From Dillenia suffruticosa (taxonomy: Eukaryota; Streptophyta; Magnoliopsida; Dilleniales; Dilleniaceae): a DNA stretch of 64,000 bases. Both the position numbers and the translations under genes were made by a program. The notes under the pieces were generated by a model, which saw only the letters and a list, made by a program, of their open reading frames with translations, was not told where the DNA came from and did no database searches. Positions 34,865 to 49,499 of the stretch are shown here, piece after piece. The stretch spans positions 6,561,001 to 6,625,000 of the forward strand of contig JAVTVX010000012.1 in assembly GCA_033439265.1 (NCBI GenBank). Direction: 5' to 3'. How positions within the stretch are numbered: the stretch's first letter is position 1; each line of letters starts with the position of its first letter.

Positions 34865-37800
34865 CTAGCATGTCGCATGGATGGGCACTTGTGGACATTG
34901 GTCAACAGAGTTTCCAGTGCTGTTTCCTTTAGTTGCCCCATTCACTGCCGTACTCGTTCCAAACAGAATACCATGACAACTGCCACCACAGCCACTGCCA
35001 CATCCACCACAGCCGCCACACCCACCACAGGCAGCACTCTTTTCCTTGTTTCCTTCACCAGAATTGCTGCCACAGCCACCACAACCCCCACATGCGGGTG
35101 CATTGTGAAATTCACTACCATATCCTTCACTATCCTGTGCTTGCATCACTTCATGTGATTTAACCACCTCGTCTTTCATCTCTACTTCCCTTCCAATAGC
35201 ATTCATAGTGGTTGTCTCACCTTTGGCAACAGAGCCATCAGTGTCCTTGTTTGGTTTGAGTTCCACAAGGGATCCATAGGTTTCAACTGTCACAGTATCC
35301 ATCTCCTCCAGATTTCCACTGTTCATGATGAAGATGCCGTATCCTTCTTTTCTTAAAATGTCATCAAGTATAAAGGCCAATATGATCCCAGGAAGCATCA
35401 TCCATTCATCTCTTATCTATTTAATTTCCAAATGAAACAAGATTAACTTGGCAATTCTTTGTCAGAAACACCAGAACAAAAGGGTAATCTAACGTACCTT
35501 GAGATATCCTGTTTTCAAGTTAAACAGTGCCACTGCTTTTCCATAGGGATCTTCAGAAGAGAATTCCACTGCTGTCATAAACTCCATTTCCATTCTTTGT
35601 TTCTCGTAGTGCTTGCGTTCATATTCAAGCTTTCTACCTGGGAAAAGTCTCACCTGTATGAAAAGACAATAAAACTCATCATCGCATGGATCTTCATAAA
35701 GCAGAATGGAAAGATGAGGAATCAAACATCATGCCCAATCTTCAAGTTCCCATATAAAAATAAATTAACTTAGAGATATCTAAGATCTCTGCAGTGTGGA
35801 CAGAGGACATGACACGATTGATGACCACTTCATAGAGACCTTCCCCCTATTATAAGTTAAGAAGTGTAGTACCATGTTGTGTAAAGGACTTCTAAGGGGC
35901 ACGCCCCTGTTGGACATGAGATGGACATACTCATTTCTCTCAGTGTCCATACAATTCAGAAAAAAATTTGCAACTTGTTTAAGGCATATAATTAATTATC
36001 TATGGATGCTTCATGTTAATGCTGATAGTACCTAAATTGACAAAAATACATAGGATAGATCATATGCTGAGACACAATGTCAACAGTAGGCACCACATTA
36101 TTGAGGGAAAAGAGGAAGTTGAGGAAAGGACTGAGTCGTCGAAGAAAAACATACAGCATTATATCAGGACAGGCTAGCTACCAAAGGCAATCCAAATCAG
36201 AAGCTAGATAATAGGTCACTTTGCAATGTTCGGAAACTTCTTGGCTATCAAGTAGTTTAAATAGCTGACTCCTATATGGGCTACTTCTGAGTTATATACA
36301 AATGTTCTCATAAAATATCATAAAATTTTAAGTGCAGCATGAGCAATTTGATTCCTTCTACTAGAAATTGATTATAACATTACTAAACAAAATTTTGTCG
36401 AAAGTTTGAATAACAAACAACCGCCTCAAAGCACAATCTGCTAGAAGTACGCCGTACCTCGAGAATGAGGAAAAAGGAAAACAAAAAACTTAAAAAAAAA
36501 AAGGGAACACCTGAATATAAAAGGATTAAAAAAATGAACTCCTGAATATATAAGCATACATACCGTCTTATTGCCAATGAGCTCAAAGATTGAACCATCT
36601 TTGCTAGATTTTCTCAGAAGCTGAAAGGTCCATAGAGAATTCATCAAAGACCATCCATCCTCCTTGCATTCAGCCAAGGTTTGTATTTGGCCAGTTGTTG
36701 TAACACCAATAACCTCTTTCTTCAGAGAATTGATACTCCTCTCTTTGGAAACTTGTGAATCCCTATAAGCCAATGGCTCAACTTTATTTAGAACATGAAG
36801 GTGATAATTGCAATGCATATCACACGGAATACATAAATTTCACTTAGGGTCAACGCATAGTCAATAGATGTTGGTAGGCACTCGAATGGAATACAAAAAT
36901 TTCATTGGATATGTTATCTCCATGGAGTACCTCATTTGCAGGCTGATGACCTCTGCACCAATTTCATCAACAATGCGAATCCAACTCTTAACATGTTGAA
37001 ACCTTCCTGGGAGTGGGAAAAAACATGAGGTCTTGGCAGACCGAGGACGAACCATATGAAACTCACGAAGTGCTGGGGCTGGTACAGTACATGAGATTGA
37101 AACACGCAGACAGATTGGCTTGGAGCTCACAGTGCCAGAGGAAGGCACCAAGTCTAACCATTTTTCAATTGATAGCTTGTTCGCAGGTTCTAGCAGTTCC
37201 AGCAGAGAGATTGAAGTGGAGCCCAAAGTCTTGTACGGTCTTGGTAATGGCAAACTGGATTCTGAATGGGATACAAGTTCAAGCAGAAGCTCTCCAGTAG
37301 GTTCACACTGGAAACAAGCAACCTGCTTCGTCCCAGATACCGACAAAATATTCAACCTTCTTTTAACATCAAACAATGCATCCGACTCTTTCTTACTAAA
37401 TACAACAAAGTGGCTTCCCTTATGCCCATCTGGTAAGTTGCTGACAGCCACAATCTCCAATAGGACCTGAAAATGCAAAATAAACAGAAAATGGAAGATC
37501 TGTGACACTAGCAATGACAAACTAATATGGATTGTGGCCATAAGAACCACTAATGAAAGAGTACAAAAAATGAGGGAAAAAAAACTAGTGGTAAGTTTTC
37601 TCGGTGAGATATATTAGTCCTTCTAGTTGATTTTATCAGACAAACTTGCCTAAGAATTGAATAGAAAAGGAAAAGCAGACAGGCTAGTTTTATGTTTAAT
37701 TAGAAGGAAAGGATAAGAGATCTCCAAGATCCACTTTACTTGTTTAATTTAAGTAAAAAAAGGACATGTTACTCTTTACCTTTAACAAATCAGAGATTCT

Positions 37801-40800
37801 CTCAAGCCTTCTCCCTTTTGTTATTTAATTTCCTTACTCTCCACAAAACTACTTTTCTCTTTCATTATGTATCAATCTTTAAACCCAAAACACAATATGA
37901 AAAATACTTTCCAACATAAGATTTATTATATTCTCAAAGTTATACATTTCTTTTAATTTTTTTATTGCTAATACCTTCATCGCCTTCCCTTAAACTTTTT
38001 TTTCCTACTGCATGGTATAAGCGCTATTCTTCCTTTTCTTTCACTTTGGAACTCCAGAACATGTCATAACTGCTTTAAGGTGTTCAAGAAAAAAAGAAAA
38101 GGAAAAAATCAAAAAAGAAATGGATAGATATCAAAAGCAGTCATCTAGATATTGTCTTTGCTTTTTGGAAATACCAAGTTTCAACTGTTGATTAGTATCT
38201 AGTTTAAGAGATCAATGCTGCCGGCTTGATGTATCTACCATATGTATAAATCCAAGATGTATGGATTAAGCGACATACTATCATGAACTTCAATGTCCAT
38301 GTATAGCTCACACAATGATTTAGCTCCAAGCCAGGCACAAAAGTGTGGAAAGAACAAATAGAAGAGGGCAGGTGGGAAATAGAACATTGCATAAATATAT
38401 TTGAGAAAGGACAATTAGATTTTATTTTTTAATTTTTTAACTACCTCAATGAAGTCCAATTTGCCAAGCTGAATCATTTTCCCATGCTCCAGAAAAGCAA
38501 CTTCTTTCTTGTTTACTTTGTTTGGCAGGAAAGGAGTTTTTGTGATAGGTGTTGGAGCAAGACCTCGATACATTGCCCCTGCCCTCCAATATCTCGAACC
38601 GAAAGACTCCTCCCACCGTTCCGTGGTTCCAGAAAATCCAACATCCAGTTTCTGCCCTTTTGATCTGTCTGAGTCCGTGTCATTATGCTCTAGTACATTG
38701 CCTAGCAGCTGTGTCAAATCTTTGCAATAAGAAACAGTATGCAACTGGTGTGAGTGCCATATAATATCCACATCATAAGTTGGAACTGTAAAACTTTTCA
38801 GCGACCTATCCTTGTTTCTCTTAATTATATGAAGAAATCCCTTATATCTGGCCACAGCCTCTTGAAGAAAAATATCACTGCTCATATGTGGTCTAGATAC
38901 CTGCCATAAAGCAAGCATACTGAGGACTTACAACCCAAAAAAAAAAAAAATCCAGAAGAAATATTACACAATCAACAGAAATAGCTGCAGATGAACCATC
39001 TATCATGAGTCTTCTCCAAAGCTGAGTGTTGTCTGCAATATGCAGAGATAGCATACTAGCTAAACAGATTTTGTGTAAGCAAGGCTGCTACACTAATTAT
39101 TTTATATAACACACAACTGAACTCATACATATATTTTTCTCTTGTAAACTATAAAGTGCAGTTCTTATCATGAGTGCCATGGGTAAGTTACAAACATCCG
39201 CTTCAAATTTTGCTCAATGGTTTGCACACATGATAAAGGAAACGTAGGAACAATAACATGGGATGAATCTGGTGTTACTGTCATATGGTGTACCACAGGG
39301 TAGAGCTGGACATAAGATGGAATATGGTTTTCTTCTTTACCTGGTAAAAGAAAGGAGCCTGGCGCTTAACAGCAGACACAAAATCATATTTGCTGAAATC
39401 TTTTGTGGTAGAAAGTTTGTCAGAGATATCCTCGGAGAGAGCTCTAGATGCATCTATGGCATAGGGCTCTTCGGGGTATAACTGATTCCAAACCTCTTCA
39501 GTTTGCTTACATGAAATCTTTTGGATTGTAGAGAGAACATTGCGATTGTCAAGGATACGTCCATAAAATTGTTCGCAATCAGATTTGTATTGGACCTTGG
39601 ATAAAACAAAGTAAAAAAGAGGGGGTAAAGAAGTATTCCCAGACAACATGAGAAATGCAAATTTCAAAAGGACAATTTAGTGCAAAGTCCTACAGGGTTG
39701 AGCCGATGACAGTGCCAGATCCACTCACAATCAAGAGGAACAACCAAACGGCCTTCCAGAACTGATGACTCAGAAGCTATAGCAAGCAAGGGTAGCCAGC
39801 ATGCATTGTACCTACATTGGCATCATAAATTTTCATGACTTAGTAATAGAACCATGACATGGCCAAAAATTAAACATCCTATCTTGATCCATTGGCTACC
39901 CATTGCTTCTAGTAATAATACCAGGATATTTAGCATTAAAAAGGCAGAAACAACTAAAAGATGTACAAATTGTGTACACCAAGGCTCATGTGACTGGCAT
40001 CTTTAGCATATTGAAGTATTTTGCAACAACTCTTCTACAAAATAGCTGCATCCTCCGACATGGACACAATCTTTGCATGACACTATATGACCCTGTGAAA
40101 CTTGTAATAGGGTAAAATTTTTATAACTTTTCCATGTCACCTTGTTTATGTTCTTGTTTGTGTGTCATGGTGTTTTGGTATTTTAGAATTATGTAGCAGT
40201 TCAATTGGTTGATGCATAAAAGCTAAATCAGTAGTAGTCTACATTATCGAATGCAACAACTAATGCATCAAACTGGTGTGAGATATTATGCAAAACACAA
40301 CCCAATACATGTTTTAGTGTTGATGATTCCCAATTTACGGAATTTAACTCCACCACGACATTATGAGACCAATATTGGGGACAACTGTATTGAACCACTT
40401 TTCTCAGTAATAGTTTCATATGCACATCAATATATCTAATACATTTCTTATTCTTTTTTTCCCCTTTTTTGTTAAAGTTGAAATCGTTGTCCTCAATGAT
40501 ATTCGATTTCTGCTGATGTTTTTGACCACAAAAGTTGATCAATACCAAGAAAACCCAAATTAAAATTGGCTCGGACACCCAAATTTATAATTTTGCTGAA
40601 ATATTCAGTACCTGCCAAATAAGTACAAGGAATTCAACAATTCAACCAACCACAACTCCTAAAAGAATCAACAAGAAAATTACATTTTCACGGAATTACC
40701 TATATATTGCCCTTTGAAGACCAGGGCCTTCGTAAAGCCATCGGTTCCTATCCACGGTAGCAAGAAACAGAAGCTGTTGTTTGGCTGCTGCAACAAGGTC

Positions 40801-40857
40801 TTCACTTATTTCAATCTTTTGTGCTTCAATCCACTCTAGCTCTTGCTTCATGTCCAT
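34865..40857 (-). CDS. Glycine-rich domain protein (GRDP, DUF1399)
   Basis: Eight minus-strand exons: 40700-40857, 39694-39811, 39341-39595, 38445-38900, 36931-37466, 36564-36762, 35498-35653, 34865-35416. All borders are GT-AG and phases close to 809 aa, close to Arabidopsis GRDP1/GRDP2. The DUF1399 region has the repeated Trp-His-x-His motif: WHCHRL (about 85-90) and IIWHSHQLH (about 224-230). A middle region (about 330-570) follows, with KKESDALFDVKRRL and FELIGNKT. The C-terminus has a Cys/Gly-rich stretch at about 735-773 (CGGCGGCG repeats). GRDPs are linked to ABA/stress signalling and auxin-related growth; their biochemical role is not well defined. Start chosen at MDMKQELEW because an acceptor (TTTAG|GTGAG) lies 8 bases upstream, implying a 5'-UTR intron; a longer in-frame start at 40986 would read through it. 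Confidence 0.93.
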
Positions 40858-41540
40858 TTTCTCACCTAAACAACAATGCCCAGTTAGTAATTCAGTTCCC
40901 CGAGGAGGAGGAGGATGAAGAAGAAGAAGAAGAAGAATATAAAAATCCTTGAGCAAATTAAAACACAAGAAACATGGGTTTACCAAATTTTCAGAAATTA
41001 AAAGAGAAAGTGGAGATTCTTGAAGCTTACGAAAAATGGGACTCCTAGAAATTAAGTCTATGTTCGTTTTTATGAACCATAGATAGGTAATCCATGCGAA
41101 TTTCCGGCGATCATCTAAAAAAATCTTAGCACAAATTTTTGAGTACCATGGAGAATGTCAATAAAAATACACTTGAAATTTTGATAACTACAAAAAATAT
41201 AATAATAATAATAAAATGAAGGGAAAAGAAAAGGAAGCAAACAAGAAAATAATTTAGGGGAAAAAAACCCAGATCAGAACTGAGAACAAGATTAAGCTTA
41301 CGAAATTGTCCAATTAATCTCAACAGTAGGCTTCAGAAGAGTTTTAATAACAACCGCAAATTGAAGGGCAAATATGGAAATTAAGAAACAAAAATTTGAT
41401 GGGGTTGATTCAAAACTTTGAATTGAAGAAGTGAATAATCAATACGGGAAAGATAGCTCTGATGACTACTTCCACGCTCTTTCTGGTTTCTGTATTTGTA
41501 TGTTCAATCAAACACCGCTCTGTCTCTCTCCCTTAGACTC
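40858..41540 (-). other. 5' UTR with intron and proximal promoter of the GRDP gene
   Basis: The acceptor at 40866-40867 needs an upstream donor. Candidates on the minus strand are GTAAGC at 41296-41301 and another GTAAGC near 41030. A CT-rich segment near 41515-41545 (minus: GA-rich) is plausibly near the transcript start. The exact start cannot be read from sequence. Confidence 0.45.
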
Positions 41541-44445
41541 TGTTCCTGTTTTTCAAATAGGCCCTCTTCGAGTTGGGCTATGTTAATTTCTTGTAAATTG
41601 CGAGGAATTTGGTCCTCGTTTTATAGCGTCCGCGGCGCGACCGTGGCCTTTGCAGGGTCTATATAGTCATCATATCGATTAATTCGGTTTATAAAAATTA
41701 TTAAGAAATTATTAATATTAAAATAATTATAAAGAGATCAAATAAATCAAAATTTTCATGAAATTATATATATTTTTCAATAGGAAATTCGTAAAAAAAA
41801 TTATTTTTTATGTGGGTAACCCTCTTTCATAAAATAACTAAATAAAATAAGATGATGTGAAAATTTTCCTTGAATGCATCAACCACTAGGTTCTGCCTTG
41901 TCAGTATTTTTTCTATTTTCTTTTTGCATGATTTAGTAAACTTTTTAATTAATTCAAAATTATTCAAATTAAATAAATTCTAATTTTTATATTTTAGTAT
42001 ATTTTAAATTTTTTTCTTGATTTAAAAGGTTTTTTTAACAATTTAGAATTATTTAAATTTACAAATTTTTATTTTTATTTATATAGACTTTTAGGCTGAA
42101 TGCACATTTAGTCCTTCACTAAATGTATCATTACTCTTAATATTAAGTTTAATGAGTTTTTTTTTTCTTTTTTTGGGTAGGCTACTAGGATTCCAATTTA
42201 TCTATCTAAACTCTTTTTTTTTTAATTTTATTATTTTTTAGATATACTCACAGTTAAATCTATATAGGTAGAGAAAGAGTTTTTTATTCAATTATTATTA
42301 TTCGGCCTACTTTTATCTTTGTCTTACAAAAAAAAAAAAAAAAGAAGTTATCATCTTTCACTTGACCAAAATACCCCTCAACGGAGAGAGACGATTCCTG
42401 GAGTTGGTGGTTGTTTTGGGAGGTAGTGAGAGAGCACTACTTGCATTGCTGCACGTACGAATCCCGGGGATGGTGGTTGGGAGATGAGGTCAAATGAAGA
42501 TGTTTCGGGCTTTTTTTGGGTCTCTTGCGTGTACGAAATTACTACTTTTCGTTGTGTTTTGAGTACGAGTGAGTCGTAGTACCACAAATGGCGTAGTACA
42601 ATGTCTTTTTTTTTTTATTAAATTATTTGATATTTAAAATTATATTTTAAATAATTCATTTCGAATTATTATTATACTCTTTTTTAAGGAGAGTTTATTT
42701 TTTCTTATTTTAAATTTGAACCAAATTGTTGATTAAGAAATTTAATATATTTCTATTAAGTTAATTATCCGTTTTTTTTTTAATTTTTTTAGTAGGTGCA
42801 GGAAGGAAGGGATGCATGAGTCGACACCCATTGCTTTGCCATGGATTAGGCTTCAGTTGCGTCCAGTATTGGGCGGCTTAGGGGTTGATTTCATGTGAGC
42901 TACCCGCACTCATCTAATTGCCAAAATCGTGCTTTTGTGGAGCCTGCTTTTGTTTAAATCATACCTTAAATTAGTTCTTGATTATAGAAGAATCAAATGA
43001 ATAAAGAAGGGACATGACAAAGATGTTATAAACCATACCACCCCACACCCCACACCCCATACCATGTGGTATTGTCAGAGGCTTCTGAAGAGGGAGGAGG
43101 GGTTGGGGGGTTTGTGTCAGCTTGGTATTTTCTGGGTCATAGGCCCCTTTTTTTAACAAAAAATAAAATATTTTAAACAAAATATTTTTTGGGTACTTTT
43201 ATTTGGATTCCTCAGGGCTTGGTATTAAAGATACTCTATTGTTGTGGCAATAATTTGGTTGAATTATTATAAGTCATTTAAGAGACTTACAAATTTTAAT
43301 ATGGAAAATTATTATCGATCATGATTAATTTGGTGAATATATTGAAATAGTTGTTTGCTTGTTTATACCCTTTTTATTTCCCTTAATCATGTGAACTAGA
43401 AGAAGTTAAGGGCACTTTGGCCTTGTCACACTAGTCCCACCAATGACCCTTTTCTTTTTTCCTTGTTGAATCACCAATGGCCTCGAATTATGTATTGGGT
43501 ATCTCAGAACTCAACCACTTGGTAATCATTGAGTTTGGCTTTAGCTTTAAAAAATGGAAAACCATTCAAAACCCTCAATTTCAGCACAAATAATTGCCCA
43601 TCCAGAATAAGGGAGGGGACTATAGTGGTCCTAACATTAGTCTAAATTTAAATGAGTGGGGAGGGAATATGTATACTTTATTTTGTTTGAATTGGATTTA
43701 GGTATTTTCTCATTGTCATCGTCTCTTAAGCATTCCCTTTTTGAGTTGTCCAGGTCGGCCCACCATGGGAATGTGATGAAAGAATGTCTTAACTATATTA
43801 CAAATATATTCAATAACAATGTATTTGTTTAATATTCGTAATTTGTGAATTATTAATTGTATTTTATATGATACGTGGACCAAATAGATCAAATACTAAC
43901 TGATCAAAGGTGCATATCTATTAAAATTTAAATAATTTTAAATTAATTTAAATAATATTCAAAGGTGGATCAGAAATGGTCTGGTTTGTCTTTTAACTTG
44001 ATTGATCCTTTCGCAATATTCATGTTGGAGCAAGAAATCCCCCGATGCATTTTGTTAAAATATTAGACAGGCCAATCAAATTCGCAAACTCAATGCCAAC
44101 TCATTCATGGAGTTCTCAATATCCCATGCTGACTGAAATTCTCAATCCTGATGGCGAACTTGAATTCAATCTCAGTAAATCAGATCTATATATCCAAGAA
44201 GTTTAGTTTAAAATGGATTTCGCATCATTGGAGAACCAATATGTAAGCCTATATCAAAGCGGCCAACAATTGTTAGCACAGAAGACGCAGTATCCTTGTT
44301 TCTCTGGCGCCCTTGCATTCATAGAGGCATCGCCTTTTTATCCCTTACCAGGAAGAACAACAAAATAATGGAATGTTCTTGGTGTACAATACAAAATCTT
44401 TTGTGCACTAACAGCAAAATCCTTCTAGATTACAGCTAAAAACTC
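41541..44445. other. Intergenic stretch without recognised genes
   Basis: AT-rich. A small direct repeat occurs at 42391-42486 ('ttggtggttgttttgggag' and 'atggtggttgggag' following similar 'cgattcctgg'/'cgaatcccgg'). 42790-42910 and 43030-43110 are less AT-rich but show no recognisable coding. Open frames at 42378-42587 and 42971-43180 have no domain features. Confidence 0.4.
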
Positions 44446-46579
44446 TCATTTTTTCACCTCTTCATATTCTGCTTCAGGGGTCTGGTCACTACAGCCCTGA
44501 GACCACCCAGAGGAAGACCCACCAGAGCCTCCGGCCATATTCGGTCCAATTTTTGAAACTGCCCTGTTTGCTGCATCGATCTTTGCCTTAATATGATCCG
44601 CATTGTCGCGCTTTCCTCAGGTCTGCCACGCAGGCTCAATCTCTGATGTAACATCACTAGGAATCTTATCTCTGTACTCATTCAAGCTCTTTTCAACACT
44701 GTAAATAGTGGAGTCTGCAGTATTCCTAACATCTATTAGAGTTCTTCTCTCCCGGTCTTTCTGTGCATGTAACTCGGCCTCCATCACCATGTTCTGAATT
44801 TCTTCCTCGGACAGTCCTCCAGATGACCTGATTGTAATCTGCTGTTCTTTGCCTGTTGCCTTGTCCTTGGTAGATACCCTTACGATTCCATTGGCATCGA
44901 TATCGAATGTTACTTCAATTTGTGGAATACCAACAAGTTCAAACTCCCCTAGCAGTTTGTTGTCAGATTCCGTCTTGCATTCACCTTGACGTACCTTAAT
45001 TCCTACTTGAGTCTGGTTATCAGCTGCTGTCGAGAAAACCTGGAACCACATGCCCATTTAATGACAACACTTCTAGGATACAACTTAGGTTGTCAAATAT
45101 TGTAAAACATGACACCTTATAATACTGTGCCACATATAATAATGTAAAAATGTTGTGCGACCATGTCTCATCTTGCGCCCATGCCCTGTGTCCTGTGTCC
45201 ATGTATGTGCTTAATAGGAATCAATTCAAGTCTATGCATATCAGTCTCCAGCCTAAGCTTTGTAGCATTTTTACTGAAGTTATGAACTAAGTTTGTCTTG
45301 GGGTTTATTGTTTCTTTTCTAATGACACAATGCTCGTTTTGAGTTTGAGGAGGCAAGATCAAAACACTAACCCGAGACTTCTTTGTTGGAATGGTAGTAT
45401 TTCTGTTTATTAACTTGGTGAAGACACCACCAATAGTCTCAATACCAAGAGACAAAGGTGTCACGCCCCGAACCGGGATCGTGAACAGCCGCCCGTTGTC
45501 CCTGGATGCCGGCTGGATTTTTACAGAAAATCGGGCAGAACCTCCCCATAAATCGGAGGTTTCCCATGTACAATTTCACCTGTATATGACATTCATCCAG
45601 TACAAATAAACAATTGGCCATCCCGGCCTCTCCAAAATCAACAATATCCACAGCCAACATCCAGAACAACGCAAGACTATAAAGTTTCTAACAGTCCTAG
45701 CAGCAGACCTCTACTGTCATGCCCAACTAGAGCATGAGCAGCCGCCACACCGAGCGGACTTAAATTCTACGCATATATAAAATAAATTCCCAAGTTATTT
45801 TTAAATATTTACAAATGCCTCAATGCAATGAAATAATCAACACGAAAGTTTCAAAAATAAATATTCATCAATTATACAGTCATCCCAGAAAATTTATATA
45901 AATACATTGGTCAATCTAAAATCTCCAATATATAATAATATCACCAATCATCGTAGCGGAAGAGATGGAAAATATCCATACCCAAGTCCAGTGATATCTC
46001 CTCGATCCAACACTAATCCTGTGGGAAATAAAGTGAGGGGTGAGTATCTATGGGAGGATACTCAGTAAGTGAGGGGATTGACATCATACTATCAATATCG
46101 GGGTGAATTTGGAGTGTCAAAATATAAGATAAGAAAATATCCATAGTGTGCAAACCGATTATGTTATTTCAAAATCATATATAATACGCACACATCAGAA
46201 AGCAAGATATGCATCCACTATTCACTTCAATGTCATGAAGAGCTGGCCAATGAAATATTCCCGGCAATGGTCTACCTCGACCAAGGACGGCCCATTGGGG
46301 GTTTTTCCAAATGCAAGTATTAAAGAATGGCTCTCTGCCCCAATGTTGGCCACAGACTACCCCAACTAGCCTGTAAATAATAATAATGTACATATAACTA
46401 GTCAGCCGTGTATGGTGCCCCCGCCTGGTGCTAGACGGAGCCGTACTCAACGTCCTCTCCGATGAGGGTTAACCTGGGACACCCATACACACGACAATCT
46501 GGCGGATACCTCCGGCCGAAGCGTATCCGGACACAAAGGGTGCCTCTACCAGATGTCCTTCGTAACTACGGATCACAAT

Positions 46580-46770
46580 ATCATATCAGCCGGGCACGTA
46601 GCCCCATGCATCCCATCACCAGATCAGCCGGGCATATAGCCCCATGCATAATATCATAACGTCAGCCGGGCATACAGCCCAATGCATAATATCATAAAGT
46701 CGGCCGGGCATACAGCCCAAATCATAATATCATAAAGTCGGCCGGGCATACAGCCCAAATGTGTAAATAA
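46580..46770. repeat. 38-bp minisatellite, five units
   Basis: GCCGGGCA occurs at about 46589, 46627, 46664, 46703 and 46741 (spacing 37-39 bp), each followed by 'tacagccc' or a variant and mostly 'ataatatcata'. It lies within the LTR-like insertion. Confidence 0.85.
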
Positions 46771-47439
46771 ATCCATTGAAAACCATGTGCCAATGCAGTG
46801 GAAGTATTTAAAACATATCAATATGTCGAAAATGTGGCACAATATACGTTTATCAAAACTCATGGATGCATATTAATAAAGTCAACAGTTAAGACACTCC
46901 AAAGGTCACAAAACATTCATCAAATATTCGAAAATTCTACCAATCAGGCATTTGCAGAAATATGTCATTTAAAAATATTTTTGAAATATGGTTTTCAATC
47001 AATAGTGAATGTCAAAGTCCCACTCACAGTTTTTTTTAGGGAGGGTGGTCACTCCCTATTTTCAAAACTAATCAAATCTGATCTGCTTCCTCGAGTCTCC
47101 AAAAAGATCAACCTAAATCAGATCATCAAATTTCTGTAATATTCTATACTTAACCTTCAATTCATATATAATCATTTCATAATTTGTATTCTATTTGCAT
47201 TCCACTTACACTCTAAACATATACAAAACCTTTCATCTTAAATTCAATCCTAGAATCGTCCAATTTATCAATTAGAGTCGAAATCTCCTCACCTAGGTTT
47301 TTCTCGAAGCGTCGAGTCTCGTCCGAAAGTCGTTTCGATCACTCCAAAGTCTGTAGGGTTTCCTATCAAAACAAGGTTCATTTGTTAGATCTAAACACAT
47401 AGATCCGAAACAAAACCCTAAGTCATTTACCTGCGTGGA

Positions 47440-48060
47440 GATTCGTGGGCTGTCACGAACTCACGGACCGTCACGGGCCCTCGCGGGCTCATGGGCCACA
47501 GCTAGCGGGCTCGCTGGTCTGCGTGCTACGGGGTAGCGGGCTGGCGGGCTGGCGGGCCGATGGGCTGAACTGGGCCGCGGGCCGTACTGGACCTGCGGGC
47601 TTGGACGGGCTGTCGGGCCTGGTGGGCCCGTGGGCTTGCTGCTGATGGGCCTGCGGGCTGACAGTGGCTCGCGGGGGCTCGCGGGCTGGTGCTCGCCCGT
47701 GTGCTGCGCTGGCTCGTGCGCGCTCGCGCGCTGCTGCGCGCCCCTGCGCGCTCTGCTCGCGCGCTCTGCTCGCGCTCGTGCGCTGGGCTGCGCGCCCGTG
47801 CACACCCGTGCGCTGGGCCGCGCGCTCGCGGCCTGGGCTCTCGCTCGCGGCCTGGGCTCGCGCTCGCGGACTCAGTCCTGCTGGCGGCCTGGGCCCGCGC
47901 TGCGGCTGGGTCCTGCTCGCGCGCTAGTGCGCTGAGGCGCGCTGGTGCACGCCCGTGCACTGATGCACGCCTATGCGCTGTGCTGCTGCGCACTCGGTGG
48001 CTCGATCGCGCGAGGAGGCAGCAATCGCACGCTGTGGCGTGCAGTGGTGCTCGATCGTGG
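47440..48060. other. GC-rich island inside the LTR-like element
   Basis: Dense repeats of 'gcgggctggcgggct', then 'gcgctcgcgcgctgctgcgc' type sequence, with many CG dinucleotides, in a window that is otherwise AT-rich. Several long open frames on both strands (up to 266 aa) arise from the scarcity of stop codons and encode only Arg/Ala/Pro-rich low-complexity peptides. Confidence 0.7.
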
Positions 48061-48269
48061 CTCGCGGCGGTGTGCGGCGAGGTGGAGAGAGAGCGATCGT
48101 GGGAGATCGCGAGAGGGAGATCGCGGGGAAATGAGCTGCGGGAGAAAGAAGAAAAAGCAGAAGAAGAAGAAGAAGAAGAAGGAGAAGGAGAAGAAGAAGA
48201 AGATGCCGGCGGAGCTTGCGGTGAAGACCAACGCTGCGGTGGGGGAGGGAGGCGAAGGGTCGGCGGAGA

Positions 48270-48304
<35 letters not shown>

Positions 48305-48329
48305 GAATTAGGGCTTTAGCCCTAATTCA

Positions 48330-48662
<333 letters not shown>

Positions 48663-48960
48663 TTAGCTGTTCCGTTCTCAACTTTGAACTCGTCAGTGCC
48701 ATGTTGAGATGTTTCACACCAGAAGCACCAGCCGTTATAATTGGTAAATTGATCCCGGTTTTCAAGGTGGAAGAGAGTTCTATCTTGGCCTTCTCAGCTG
48801 CTTCTTTTAGCCTCTGCAGTGCAAGCCTGTCCTTTGAAAGATCAATGACCTCAGTTTTCCTAAACTCATCCACCAAGTATTGCACTAATAGGTTGTCAAA
48901 ATCTTCACCTCCTAAAAAGGTGTCACCATTTGATGCTTTGACCTGACAATTAAACGATTA

Positions 48961-49272
<312 letters not shown>

Positions 49273-49499
49273 TCATTTTGTTAAGAATAAACGCACCCAC
49301 TTGACGTGGTGAGAACTACTTTCCGTCACTGGTTTCAACCCATGCATCACCATTGGGAGCGTTGACTATCTTATAGGGTACCCATTTCATCTCTTTCTGC
49401 ACAAGCAGATCACCGAAGCACCTCCCGATTAGACGCTTAGTCCCGTAGAAACTGTTAGAAGGGTTTGTCACATCTTGACGTTTGGCCGGTGTTCCAAAT

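Noticed and set aside
34619-35163. Plus-strand 179-aa frame with Thr/Ala/His-rich repeats
   Set aside because: Exact antisense shadow of the Cys/Gly-rich last exon of the GRDP gene.
37013-37470. Plus-strand frames of 95 and 116 aa
   Set aside because: Antisense to GRDP exon 5, where the minus-strand frame has family motifs and correct splice sites.
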